From Rothia nasimurium (lineage in GTDB: Bacteria; Actinomycetota; Actinomycetes; Actinomycetales; Micrococcaceae), in the NCBI RefSeq assembly GCF_928392795.1, contig NZ_CAKMTJ010000002.1, positions 62,001-126,000 of the forward strand: 64,000 nt of DNA. The letters are read 5' to 3'. This document shows positions 17,230-26,131 of the stretch, piece by piece. The notes under the pieces were generated by a model, which made no database searches, was not told where the DNA came from, and saw only the letters and a list, made by a program, of their open reading frames with translations. A program made the position numbers and the translations under genes. The stretch's first letter is position 1; each line of letters begins with the position of its first letter.

Positions 17230-20200
17230 CTATAGGGTGGGGGCGAGAGTGAAACCGAAGTTGATGTTTTGTGCGTTGAGTTTGTACTCGTCTAAGACTT
17301 CGGGGCCGCAGCTGTTGGACCCGATTCCGTTGTGGGCGTAGTCGAGGCAGAGGACTGTTGAGTCGGCTTCGACCAGCTCGAAATTATGGTTTTTGTTCGT
17401 CAGCTCTTCCTGCGTGTAGTGGGAGGCGCTGAACGAGAAGGGGTGTTCGGAGGCTATAGAGAGATGATGGTGGGGGCTTGATAGGTGGACGTAGTCGCAG
17501 TCGAATCGGCTACCGTTTTCCTGCGGCATGATGTAGTCCTCGTGGAGATCTTCGACGGAAGATTGGAAGGTGCCGTGGTAGCTTGCTTCGTGTTTGTCGC
17601 TGTAGCTTTCATGGGGACCCATGCCGAAGTACTCAACATCGGCAAAAGACTTGTCGAGGAAGAGGCGAACTCCGAAGCGGGGGAGATCGGGGAATTCTGG
17701 GGCGCGTTCGATGTTGAATCGAGCGGTGATTTTTCCGTCGTTTGTGATGTTCCAGAGGACGGTGCCGGTGAAGATGGGTTGCACTGTGGGGGCTACCATG
17801 CTCAGGGTGCAGGAGATGGTGACACCGTTTTCGGTGTGCGTGTATTCGCTGGTGTAGACCCTTGAGTAGGCCTGGTGGTAGTGCGCTTCTGCCCATTTGA
17901 GTTTGATGTACATGTCATTATCTGTGGGTGCCCGCCAGATATTGATGTTCATGGGCTGGGTGAGGAGGTTGTGGTCTTTGGTGGAGAGCTGGTCGAATAC
18001 ACCGGTTCGTCGGTTGAAGGTGTAGGTGAATCCATCGCCTTGGACGGTGTAGTGCTTACCTGTTTCGGTTACAGCGAGGTTCTGTGCGTTGTTGGTGGTG
18101 CCCAGAATATCTAGTGCCTTGGCATGGGTGGGGTTGATGGTGTGGACGGGTACTTCGTCGCGGCCGAGGAAGAGGCCTGTGGGAAGTAGTGGGAGGTCCT
18201 TCTTGAGAATGTATTCGATGTGGAGGTAGCAGCGTCCGCTGGTGAGCGAAGGTGCCTCAAGGTTAATGGTGGTTTCTTGGTGGGGGAGGAATGCCTGCTC
18301 AAAGTGGTAGGTGCCTGATGCTACTTCTACGCCGTCCTGGCTGAAGGTGTATTTCAGTTCTATGGCTTCTTGTGCGTCGGTGAAGTCAAGGTAGTTCTTG
18401 AGGGTGAGGGAGCCGGATACGGTGTCGAAGGAGACGACTCTGAGGGGGCGGTAGACGTTGCGGTATTCGAGGAGACCAACGTGGGGAGTGCGGTCGGGGT
18501 AGACAAGGCCGTCCATGCAGAAGTTTCCGTCGTGTACTTCTTCGCCGTGGTCGCCGCCGTAGAGGTATTTGGGTGTGCCATTTTCGGTGGTACCAGCGTA
18601 GATGGCGTGGTCGCACCATTCCCAAACGAAGCCGCCGCACATTGCCTGGTTCTGGTCGATGACCTGGAAGTAGTCTTCGAGGTTGCCGGGGCCGTTGCCC
18701 ATAGCGTGGGCGTACTCGACGAGGAGGAAGGGCTTATTGGGGTTGCTGTTGAGGTACTGTTCGATGTCCTCGAAGGGCGGGTACATGCGGCTGTAGAGGT
18801 CGATGTTGGAGTAGTCGTAGCGGCGCTTTTTGTCGTCGTAGTAGGCGCTTTCGTACTGGGTGATTCGGGTGGTGTCGTAGGACTTGACCCAGGCGAGGGA
18901 CTCTTCGAGGGTAACGCCGTAGCCGCATTCGTTACCTGCTGACCAGGAGACAATGCTGGGGCGGTTCTTTTCGCGGAGCACGCAGAGCTGGACACGGTCG
19001 AGTGTTGCTTCAGTCCATTCTGGGTTGTCTGAGATGCGTTCGTTCCAGTGATTTACCTGGTTGTCGAAGGAGCCATCTTCGAGGTACTGGACCTGGGTGC
19101 CGTGGCTTTCGTTGTCGGCCTCGCTCATGACGAGGAACCCGTACTCATCGCACATTTGGTAGAAGTAGGGGGAGTTGGGGTAGTGGCTGCTACGGATAGC
19201 GTTGAAGTTGTGCTGTTTGATGAGCCCGAGGTCGCGTTTGATGTGGTTGTAGTCCACGGTTGGGCCGGTGACGGGGTCGGAGTCGTGGCGGTTTACGCCG
19301 CGGAAGGTGATGGGCTTGCCGTTGAGCAGAATGACATTGTGTTCAATGCGAATGGTGCGGACGCCCACGCGTTCGGTGATGACCTCGTCCTGGGTTTTTA
19401 GGTGGAGGGTGTAGAGGTAGGGGTTTTCTGGGTTCCAGGTGTGGGCGTTAGGGATATGAAGGGTTGCTGAGTGAGTGAAGTTGGGGTTGGCAGCACTGGG
19501 TGTGAGCGTGGAGCTCGCTACCTCTTCGCCTTCAGCGTTGGTGAGGGTGAGCGTGGTGTGTGTTTCTTGGCTGAGGAAGCGTGCCGCGATGTTGAGGGTC
19601 GCGTCGCTGGTTTTTTCGTTGAGGTTGGTGGTGATGAAGTAGTCGTAGAGGGCGTGGCGGGGGCGGCTGAGGATGTAGACGTCTCGGAAGATGCCACTCA
19701 TGCGGAATTTGTCCTGGTCTTCGAGGTAGGAGCCATCGCACCACTTGTAGACGAGTACGGTGAGGCGGTTTGAGCCGTTGGTGAGGTATTCGGTGATGTC
19801 GAATTCGCTGCTTGCGTGGGATACCTGGCTGTAGCCGATGTAGCTTCCGTTGACCCAGAGGTAGAAGCATGAATCAACGCCTTCAAAGGTGAGGTGGGCG
19901 AGCGGGGCCTGCTGATCCTGGGTGTACTGGAAGTCTAGAGTGTAAAGACCGCAGGGGTTTTCGTGGGGTACGAAGGGTGGGTCAAGAGGGAAGGGGTATT
20001 TGAAGTTGGTGTACTGGTGGGTGTCGAAGCCCTGGGTTTGCCAGGCGCCCGGGACGATGATGGGGGACGCGTCGGTGTGGGCGTATGTGGCAGTGTAGAA
20101 GTCCTGTGGTAGTTCGGAATCGTCGTTGAAGTAGGTGAACTGCCAGGTTCCATTGAGGTTGAGGAAGCGGTCGGAGGACTCACGATTGTTCACCAGCGGG

Positions 20201-20295
20201 CCCATGTCATGGGAGGCAGGGACGTAGTAGGCCCGGGGGGCGAGGACGTTCTCGTGGAGAACGTTGAGGCTCTCGTGGTGCTTGGTGGGGTACAT
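17230..20295 (-). CDS. lacZ: Beta-galactosidase, glycoside hydrolase family 2
   Basis: Hydrolyses lactose to glucose and galactose in the cytoplasm. At 1021 aa it has the full five-domain LacZ length. The sugar-binding domain comes first (FLNLNGTWQFTYFNDD), then an immunoglobulin-like domain. The TIM barrel holds GVNRHDSDPVTG, SEADNESHGT, acid/base glutamate in SWSAGNECGYG (~455), and nucleophile glutamate in LLVEYAHAMGNGPGN (~524). The small-chain domain (bgal_small_N) fills the last ~280 residues, with MGPHESYSDK near its end. It is the first gene of a two-gene minus-strand operon with the permease, divergent from the DeoR regulator. The released galactose is handled by the plus-strand galT-galK-galM genes. 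Confidence 0.95.
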   Translation of the reverse strand: MYPTKHHESLNVLHENVLAPRAYYVPASHDMGPLVNNRESSDRFLNLNGTWQFTYFNDDSELPQDFYTATYAHTDASPIIVPGAWQTQGFDTHQYTNFKYPFPLDPPFVPHENPCGLYTLDFQYTQDQQAPLAHLTFEGVDSCFYLWVNGSYIGYSQVSHASSEFDITEYLTNGSNRLTVLVYKWCDGSYLEDQDKFRMSGIFRDVYILSRPRHALYDYFITTNLNEKTSDATLNIAARFLSQETHTTLTLTNAEGEEVASSTLTPSAANPNFTHSATLHIPNAHTWNPENPYLYTLHLKTQDEVITERVGVRTIRIEHNVILLNGKPITFRGVNRHDSDPVTGPTVDYNHIKRDLGLIKQHNFNAIRSSHYPNSPYFYQMCDEYGFLVMSEADNESHGTQVQYLEDGSFDNQVNHWNERISDNPEWTEATLDRVQLCVLREKNRPSIVSWSAGNECGYGVTLEESLAWVKSYDTTRITQYESAYYDDKKRRYDYSNIDLYSRMYPPFEDIEQYLNSNPNKPFLLVEYAHAMGNGPGNLEDYFQVIDQNQAMCGGFVWEWCDHAIYAGTTENGTPKYLYGGDHGEEVHDGNFCMDGLVYPDRTPHVGLLEYRNVYRPLRVVSFDTVSGSLTLKNYLDFTDAQEAIELKYTFSQDGVEVASGTYHFEQAFLPHQETTINLEAPSLTSGRCYLHIEYILKKDLPLLPTGLFLGRDEVPVHTINPTHAKALDILGTTNNAQNLAVTETGKHYTVQGDGFTYTFNRRTGVFDQLSTKDHNLLTQPMNINIWRAPTDNDMYIKLKWAEAHYHQAYSRVYTSEYTHTENGVTISCTLSMVAPTVQPIFTGTVLWNITNDGKITARFNIERAPEFPDLPRFGVRLFLDKSFADVEYFGMGPHESYSDKHEASYHGTFQSSVEDLHEDYIMPQENGSRFDCDYVHLSSPHHHLSIASEHPFSFSASHYTQEELTNKNHNFELVEADSTVLCLDYAHNGIGSNSCGPEVLDEYKLNAQNINFGFTLAPTL

Positions 20296-20375
20296 GCTCT
20301 CTTGTCCTTCCTGATGGAATTGGCTGAACCTCGGGTCCTGTTGCTATCGAGAGGGCTGAGGTTCAAGCCCTACGG

Positions 20376-20504
20376 TGTTCATATTAGTTCAAGATTGTTG
20401 CTTTTTGTAGATATCTGAACAAAAAATCGTTCCTTTTTGTTCAAAAGACTCATTTTGAGCATGTTTTAGCTCTGGAAATGCTTGTTTTTGTTTGATATTG
20501 TTCA
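20376..20504. promoter_or_regulatory. TGTTCA operators between lacZ and the DeoR regulator
   Basis: The hexamer TGTTCA or its complement occurs at 20376-20381, 20416-20421, 20438-20443 and 20499-20504. The middle two form a perfect dyad, TGAACAAAAA at 20416-20425 and TTTTTGTTCA at 20434-20443. Repeated short sites spread across a divergent promoter are usual for DeoR-family repressors, so these are the probable binding sites of the protein encoded at 20542. The region is much more AT-rich than its surroundings. Confidence 0.65.
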
Positions 20505-20541
20505 GTTTAGAAGAAGTCGTTACAACCGGAATGAGGTTTAA

Positions 20542-21312
20542 GTGCTGGCTCAACAACGCCACAACGCAATCGTTGCAAAAGTACAGGAAAAAGGCACTGT
20601 TCAGGTCCAAGATCTGGCTGGCCTGCTGAATGTATCTGCGATGACGATTCGCCGTGACCTGGCAGAACTAGAAGAACAGGGGTTACTGAGCAGGGTTCAC
20701 GGAGGTGCAACCATCTCTGAATCTACCCATGAGCCAATCTTTGCTGAGAAGACCACGCTCAACGCAGAGTCGAAAGCAAAAATTGCAAAGGCCGCAGCCC
20801 AGCTAGTCCGCAGCGGCCAGTCAATTGCAATCGGCGGAGGGTCAACCAGCGCACGCCTTGCCCAAGAAATAGCTGCCCGCACAGAGCTCGAGAACCTCAC
20901 CATCGTCACTAACTCCCTCCCCGTCTCTGACTTCTTCCACGGGTTAGCTGATACAAAGAACAAGCCCAAAGTGCTCCTTATCGGCGGTGAGCGCACACCC
21001 TCTGACGCCTTCGTTGGACCGCTTGCGGACGCAACCCTGGCAAACCTCAACATCGATGTTCTGTTTCTGGGTGCTCACGGGGTGACTCTGAAAGGCATGT
21101 ACACCCCCAACATGAACGAGACCAGTACTAACAGAACTTTTATCGCAAACGCCCACGACACCGTGGCTGTTTTCGACTCCAGTAAATGGAATGTGGCTGG
21201 GCTATCCCGGTTTGCCTCCTGGGCAGACATCAACACCGTCGTCACCGACGAACTCACCCAGGAACGACACAACTTCCTATCCGACAACGTAGCTAAGGTG
21301 ATTACCGCATGA
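20542..21312 (+). CDS. DeoR/GlpR-family transcriptional regulator of the lac/gal genes
   Basis: N-terminal HTH with the DeoR signature (GTVQVQDLAGLLNVSAMTIR, RDLAELEEQGLLSRVHGGA) and a C-terminal sugar-phosphate-binding domain of the ribose-5-phosphate isomerase-like fold (IAIGGGSTSARLAQEIA, LTIVTNSLPV). Length 256 aa is standard. The GTG start follows AATGAGG. It is divergent from lacZ and overlaps galT by ATGA, so it heads the gal operon and probably controls both directions. By analogy with LacR and GlpR the inducer should be a phosphorylated sugar, perhaps galactose-1-phosphate or a derivative (inference). Confidence 0.9.
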   Translation: MLAQQRHNAIVAKVQEKGTVQVQDLAGLLNVSAMTIRRDLAELEEQGLLSRVHGGATISESTHEPIFAEKTTLNAESKAKIAKAAAQLVRSGQSIAIGGGSTSARLAQEIAARTELENLTIVTNSLPVSDFFHGLADTKNKPKVLLIGGERTPSDAFVGPLADATLANLNIDVLFLGAHGVTLKGMYTPNMNETSTNRTFIANAHDTVAVFDSSKWNVAGLSRFASWADINTVVTDELTQERHNFLSDNVAKVITA

Positions 21313-22433
21313 CCAACGTAAAAGTTACTAAAGGAACCCTCGCAGACGGGCGAGAAATCATCTTCTTCGATGACTCTGAACCCTACGTCTCAGGCCGGAA
21401 AACCCGAACCATCCGCGATACCCGCCCCCTGGAACCTCGCACTCTGCCTCCCCACGAAGCTGCCTGCGTGCGTACCGACCCTCTGACCGGCGAATCAATT
21501 GCTATCGCCGCTCACCGCAACAACCGAACCTTCCTGCCGCCTGCTGATGAGGACCCCCTGGCACCTGCTGGCGTAGGAACCGTACCCGGTGAAATCCCGG
21601 AAGAATCCTACGACGTTGTTGTCTTTGAAAACCGTTTCCCTTCACTGCAAGGGCCGCTAGAGACCCTCCGAGACGAGCCCCTTTTCAAGGAGACCACACC
21701 AGGTGGCCGTTGCGAGGTTATCAGCTTCACCTCAGACCAGTACGGTTCTTTTGGCTCCCTCAGCTATGAACGGGCACGCACCGTTGTAGAAGCTTGGACC
21801 CACCGCACCAAGGAGCTCTCAGCCCTCGACGGAGTCGTACAGGTCTTTCTTTTCGAAAACCGTGGAGAAGAAATTGGTGTAACCCTGCCCCACCCCCACG
21901 GTCAGATCTACGCCTACCCCTACATGCCGTCCTATACAGCTTCTGTTGCACGGCGAGCAGACGCATGGGCATCAGAAACCGGTGGAGACCTCCTGGGAGA
22001 TGTTCTCGCTGCGGAACTTGCAGCAGAAGAACGAATCATTAGGAAAACCGACTCCTTTGTGGCGTATGTACCGTATGCCGCCAAGTGGCCTGTAGAACTT
22101 ATGGTCATGCCCAAACGCCCGGTTCGTGACTTCACAGAACTTACCGAAGCAGAAAAAGACGAACTCACCGAGCTGTACCTAGACCTGTTGCATCGACTCG
22201 ACAAATTCTTCGAAGGGGTAGACAAACTCCCCTACATCTCAGCCTGGCACCAGGCCCCCGTCATCGGTGGAAAAAACGTCTCACGCATGTACCTCCACGT
22301 TTTCTCCCTCCTGCGTGCCCCCGGAAAGATGAAATACCTGGCTGGCTCAGAATCCGCTATGGCCGCGTGGGTATCTGACACCACACCCGAGCGTATCGCC
22401 GCCCGATTCAAAGAACTTGCTTCTGACGTATAA
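21309..22433 (+). CDS. galT: Galactose-1-phosphate uridylyltransferase
   Basis: Second enzyme of the Leloir pathway: swaps UMP from UDP-glucose to galactose-1-phosphate. The HIT-superfamily active-site triad is visible as LPHPHGQIYAYP, with the nucleophilic His in H-P-H. A second conserved block, YISAWHQAPVIGG followed by YLHVFSLLRAPGKMKYLAGSE, is the C-terminal signature. Length (374 aa) is normal for the class I enzyme. The N-terminus (DSEPYVSGRKTRTIRDTRPL) also fits actinobacterial GalT. Translation is coupled to the regulator gene by an ATGA overlap, and galK follows after 12 bp. Confidence 0.95.
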   Translation: MTNVKVTKGTLADGREIIFFDDSEPYVSGRKTRTIRDTRPLEPRTLPPHEAACVRTDPLTGESIAIAAHRNNRTFLPPADEDPLAPAGVGTVPGEIPEESYDVVVFENRFPSLQGPLETLRDEPLFKETTPGGRCEVISFTSDQYGSFGSLSYERARTVVEAWTHRTKELSALDGVVQVFLFENRGEEIGVTLPHPHGQIYAYPYMPSYTASVARRADAWASETGGDLLGDVLAAELAAEERIIRKTDSFVAYVPYAAKWPVELMVMPKRPVRDFTELTEAEKDELTELYLDLLHRLDKFFEGVDKLPYISAWHQAPVIGGKNVSRMYLHVFSLLRAPGKMKYLAGSESAMAAWVSDTTPERIAARFKELASDV

Positions 22434-22445
22434 AGGAAACACACC

Positions 22446-23780
22446 ATGCCTGCTATCTGGAAGAACACCGTACCTGCACAGACACTCCGCAAGAACGTCG
22501 AAGACCGCTTCTATACTTCCTTTGGGGAAGCCCCTTACGGAGTGTACTCAGCCCCTGGGCGCGTCAACCTTCTGGGTGAACACATCGACTACTGCGGTGG
22601 CACCGTCCTTCCCTTTGCCCTCCCCCAACGCACCTTCGTAGCAATGACCCCCCGCCAAGACGGAAAAATTACGGCAGTCACCGCTCAGGGTGATGCCGGT
22701 TCAACCGCCCCTGATAACAATACTGAAACCGTTCAGTTTGCTGAGGTGGGCACCCAGCCCCTCTCCGGCTGGCTCTCCTACGTTGCAGGTGTTCCCTGGG
22801 CTATGCAACAGCAAAAGCAAGGCGATTTTGCTGGTTTCTCGCCGGAAGGGTTCGGCGCCAACATCGCCATCGACTCTTCCGTCCCCCTGGGTGCAGGACT
22901 CTCATCATCAGCTGCCCTAGAGTGCGCTGTAGCTCTCGGCGTTGACGACCTGCTAACCGCCCAACAGCCCACTAGAGAACTTCTCGCCAGCACCGACCAG
23001 GGACGTGCCGCACTGGCCTCAGCCTGTATCCAAGCAGAAAACGACATCGCAGGGGCCTCAACAGGTGGCATGGACCAGTCAATTTCCCTCCGTGCAGAAG
23101 AAGGCTCCGTCCTCGCCATCGACTGCCGCGACTTCTCCACCCGCCCTCTTACCATCGATGTCGCCTCAGCCAACCTCTCCGTACTCGTGATAGACACCCG
23201 TGCCTACCACAACCTCTCCGACGGGCAATACGCCGCCCGACGGGCAGCAACCGAGGTTGCCCGCGAAGCCCTGGGCGTGAACTACCTCCGAGACGCTTTC
23301 CAGGGAACCCCCACCCTCAAAGAAGCCCAAGAACTCATCGAACAGTGGGATAACAACGTAGACTCTTACAACCTGCCCGACGGAACAGACCGGGCAGTAA
23401 TCCGTGATGCCCTACGCCATGTCTGGACCGAAATTGCCCGCGTTGAAGAATGTATCGCCCTCTTCGACAGCGTAAACTCACCAGCCGATGACGTATGGGA
23501 AAAGCTCGGTGAACTCCTCAACGCCTCCCACGACTCCCTCCGTGACCAGTACCGAGTCTCATGCCCCGAACTAGACACCGCAGTGAACGCCGCCCGCGAA
23601 GCAGGAGCACTAGGAGCCCGCATGACAGGAGGTGGCTTCGGTGGCTCTGCTATTGCACTGGTTCCTACTGAAAACCTGACGAACCTCGCTGAAGCAGTTG
23701 CAGAAGCATTCGACCGTGAAGGCTTCAACCCCCCAGAGTTCTTGGTAGCCACCCCCTCCCGATCCGCGGAGAAGGAGTAA
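22446..23780 (+). CDS. galK: Galactokinase
   Basis: Phosphorylates galactose at C1 with ATP. GHMP kinase motifs are clear: the substrate signature APGRVNLLGEHIDYCGG near residue 36, ATP-binding motif 2 PLGAGLSSSAALE (~145), and motif 3 GARMTGGGFGGSAIALV (~395). At 444 aa it is some 50 residues longer than the usual galactokinase; the extra length lies in the N-terminal third and in loops of the C-domain. AAAGGAAAC precedes the ATG. It lies between galT and galM in the plus-strand operon. Confidence 0.95.
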   Translation: MPAIWKNTVPAQTLRKNVEDRFYTSFGEAPYGVYSAPGRVNLLGEHIDYCGGTVLPFALPQRTFVAMTPRQDGKITAVTAQGDAGSTAPDNNTETVQFAEVGTQPLSGWLSYVAGVPWAMQQQKQGDFAGFSPEGFGANIAIDSSVPLGAGLSSSAALECAVALGVDDLLTAQQPTRELLASTDQGRAALASACIQAENDIAGASTGGMDQSISLRAEEGSVLAIDCRDFSTRPLTIDVASANLSVLVIDTRAYHNLSDGQYAARRAATEVAREALGVNYLRDAFQGTPTLKEAQELIEQWDNNVDSYNLPDGTDRAVIRDALRHVWTEIARVEECIALFDSVNSPADDVWEKLGELLNASHDSLRDQYRVSCPELDTAVNAAREAGALGARMTGGGFGGSAIALVPTENLTNLAEAVAEAFDREGFNPPEFLVATPSRSAEKE

Positions 23781-23787
23781 GACCCCC

Positions 23788-24720
23788 ATGTCCACCTCCA
23801 CCCAGAACCAGCCACAGGGAGCCGCAGTCACCCTCAAACACTCCGGCTACCAAGCAATAATTACCGAAGTCGGTGCCAACCTCTCATCGCTCACTTCCCC
23901 CAAAGGGCGCCAGCTCGTACTCCCCGCCCCACCACACAAAATACGAGAAGCCGCTCGAGGCGCCCTCCTCGCCCCCTGGCCCAACCGCATAGCAGAAGGC
24001 CGATACACCTGGAAGGGCGCTGAGTACCAGCTGCCCATCAATGAACCCACCCTTAGAAATGCAATCCACGGACTCGCTGACTGGACCCGCTGGGAACTCA
24101 ACCAAGCAATTAACACCCCCGACTCTTCATCAGTCACTGCCAATCTCCACCTAGTACCCCAACCCGGCTACCCCTTCCCCCTCAAACTCACCGCAACCTA
24201 CACCCTCACCGCCCAAGGGCTCACCATAACCTTCACCGCACTCAATACTGGAGAAACAACAGCCCCCTACGCCCTCGGCGCACACCCCTACCTCATGGCA
24301 GGCACAGAACAGGAAACCCCCGGCGCAGTCGACTCATGGAACCTCACTGCTCCTGTCTCTACCTACCTCAAGGTCAACGAATCCATGATTCCCACCCAGG
24401 AATTCCCCCTCACCGAAGACCTCAATCTCGCAGATACACTCCCCCTCAAGGGCATAAATCTCGACCACGCCTTTGGAGGAATCCAAAAAACTGCTGGAGA
24501 AGCACACATCGTCCTCACCGCTCCCAACGGTGAAGCCACCCGACTAACAATCGGAGACGGTATCGAATGGTTGCAGTTCTATACAGACGGAACTCAGCGG
24601 CGAGCCCTTGCTGCTGAACCCATGACAGCCCCCGCAAACGCCTTCAACAGCGGTACAGACCTCATTGAACTAGAACCACACCAAAGCCACACCAGCTGGT
24701 GGCGAATCCAAGAAGACTAG
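23788..24720 (+). CDS. galM: Aldose 1-epimerase (mutarotase)
   Basis: Interconverts alpha and beta anomers of galactose, so that the beta form released by LacZ can be used by GalK. The family shows in RNAIHGLADWTRWEL (the substrate-binding His), GAHPYLMAG (second catalytic His), GINLDHAFGG, and WLQFYTDGTQRRALAAEPMTAP with the catalytic Glu near the end. The length (310 aa) is normal. GGAGAAGGAG precedes the ATG with good spacing, and the gap to galK is 7 bp. Last gene of the operon. No convincing intrinsic terminator was seen directly after it. Confidence 0.9.
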   Translation: MSTSTQNQPQGAAVTLKHSGYQAIITEVGANLSSLTSPKGRQLVLPAPPHKIREAARGALLAPWPNRIAEGRYTWKGAEYQLPINEPTLRNAIHGLADWTRWELNQAINTPDSSSVTANLHLVPQPGYPFPLKLTATYTLTAQGLTITFTALNTGETTAPYALGAHPYLMAGTEQETPGAVDSWNLTAPVSTYLKVNESMIPTQEFPLTEDLNLADTLPLKGINLDHAFGGIQKTAGEAHIVLTAPNGEATRLTIGDGIEWLQFYTDGTQRRALAAEPMTAPANAFNSGTDLIELEPHQSHTSWWRIQED

Positions 24721-25070
24721 GGGCAAACCGGCTGCATATAAAAGTGTGGGACTTTGCGTCATAGTGCCCTCATATTTTTTATGCCCGCCCTGCTGCAAAT
24801 TTATGCACCCCCGTCCCCGCCCTGGGCGGTAAGGACGCTTGCCCCCGCCCGGGTGCCCTCGGCGGCTTGGCATAGCTTTGCTAGCACCTGAATAAGTATC
24901 GGTAGCGCAGGCCTGCCAGCTGGAGAACCTGCCCCGCCGCTGCCCCGCAGGCGGGTTATAGTGGTAGCGATTCTAGTGCGCCCGGCCACACTAACCCCGG
25001 GCCCAGCCCGCACCCAACCTGCCCCGCGCACTAAGCCAGCTACCCGCGTCCTAACCCTCTTGGAGAACCC
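24721..25070 (+). promoter_or_regulatory. 350-bp gap upstream of the ureohydrolase gene; promoter-like elements only
   Basis: No gene was found. A TATAGT box lies at 24957-24962, giving a leader of about 100 nt before GTG 25071, with no good -35. The first 80 bp are AT-rich and contain the related strings TGCATATAAAA (24733-24743) and GCAAATTTATGCA, which could be regulator sites. A small CCGCC-CTG-GGCGG hairpin lies near 24817-24829. GGAGAACC appears twice, at about 24921 and directly before the start codon, where it provides the ribosome-binding site. Confidence 0.35.
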
Positions 25071-26129
25071 GTGACTCAAGCCTTCTTCTCAGCTGACCCC
25101 AACCGCGTCATCGCCACCGGAGCCGACGGCGTCGAACGCGTCGGCCCCGTCAACGCCGCCGAAGTACCCCGCTGGGCCGGCCTTGCCACCTTCGCCCGCC
25201 TGCCCCGCCTGGATCAGGTCGAGAAAGCCGACATCGTCGTGGCCGGTATGCCCTGGGACTCCGGCGTCTCCTACCGCCCCGGCGCCCGCTTCGGCTCCAA
25301 CCACGTGCGCGAATCCTCCCGCCTGCTGCGCCCCTTCAACCCGGCTGCCAACATCTCCCCCTTCAAGGAAGCCCAGGTGGCCGACGCCGGTGACATCATC
25401 GGCAACCCCTTCAACATCGAAGAAGCCCTCGCCATGTTTGAGGCAGGAGCCCACGAACTGACCAAGGACGGCGCCCGCCTGGTCACCATCGGCGGCGACC
25501 ACACCATAGCGCTCGCCAACCTGCGCAACCTGGCCAAGAAGCACGGCAAAATCGCCCTACTACATTTCGACGCCCACCTGGACACCTGGGACACCTACTT
25601 CGGCGCCGAATACACCCACGGCACCCCCTTCCGCCGCGCCTTCGAAGAAGACCTGCTCGACACCGACGCCCTCTGCCACGTGGGCACCCGCGGCCCCCTC
25701 TACGGCACCGAAGACCTCGAGGATGACGCCCGCTTCGGCTTTGGCATCGTCACCAGCGCGGACGTCTACTACCTGGGTGTGCAGAAGGTCGTTGAGCTGC
25801 TGCGGGAGCGCATTGGTGATAAGCCGCTCTACGTCTCCATCGACATCGACGTGCTCGACCCCGCCCACGCACCCGGCACCGGCACCCCCGAAGCGGGCGG
25901 CATTACCTCCCGCGAACTGCTGGAAATCCTGCGCGGCCTGCGCGGGCTCAACCTGGTGGGCTCCGAGGTTGTTGAAGTGTCCCCGGCCTACGACCACGCC
26001 GAACTGACCGGCATCGCCGCCGCCCACACCGTCTACGAACTCATCTCTCTGCACGCCGCCGGGGTAGGTGCTGAGCCGACCTCACCGGCGTCCGGCGTCG
26101 CTGATATTACCTACGGTGGCAAGGAGTAA
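25071..26129 (+). CDS. Ureohydrolase: agmatinase or guanidinobutyrase
   Basis: Manganese enzyme of the arginase superfamily that releases urea from a guanidino compound. The metal ligands are all present: GGDH (~143), DAHLDTWD (~164) and [17 protein letters not shown] (~260). The length (352 aa) and the N-terminal extension (~30 residues before [13 protein letters not shown]) fit agmatinase/guanidinobutyrase rather than arginase. The GTG start follows TTGGAG. The aminotransferase gene starts 2 bp after its stop, so the two are co-transcribed. With the AruI-like decarboxylase at 6.3 kb, 4-guanidinobutyrate is a reasonable substrate, but agmatine is equally possible from sequence alone. Confidence 0.85.
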   Translation: MTQAFFSADPNRVIATGADGVERVGPVNAAEVPRWAGLATFARLPRLDQVEKADIVVAGMPWDSGVSYRPGARFGSNHVRESSRLLRPFNPAANISPFKEAQVADAGDIIGNPFNIEEALAMFEAGAHELTKDGARLVTIGGDHTIALANLRNLAKKHGKIALLHFDAHLDTWDTYFGAEYTHGTPFRRAFEEDLLDTDALCHVGTRGPLYGTEDLEDDARFGFGIVTSADVYYLGVQKVVELLRERIGDKPLYVSIDIDVLDPAHAPGTGTPEAGGITSRELLEILRGLRGLNLVGSEVVEVSPAYDHAELTGIAAAHTVYELISLHAAGVGAEPTSPASGVADITYGGKE

Positions 26130-26131
26130 CC

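Noticed and set aside
18370..18942. 190-codon plus-strand frame opposite lacZ
   Set aside because: Antisense shadow with no start signal; lacZ is unambiguous in the other direction.
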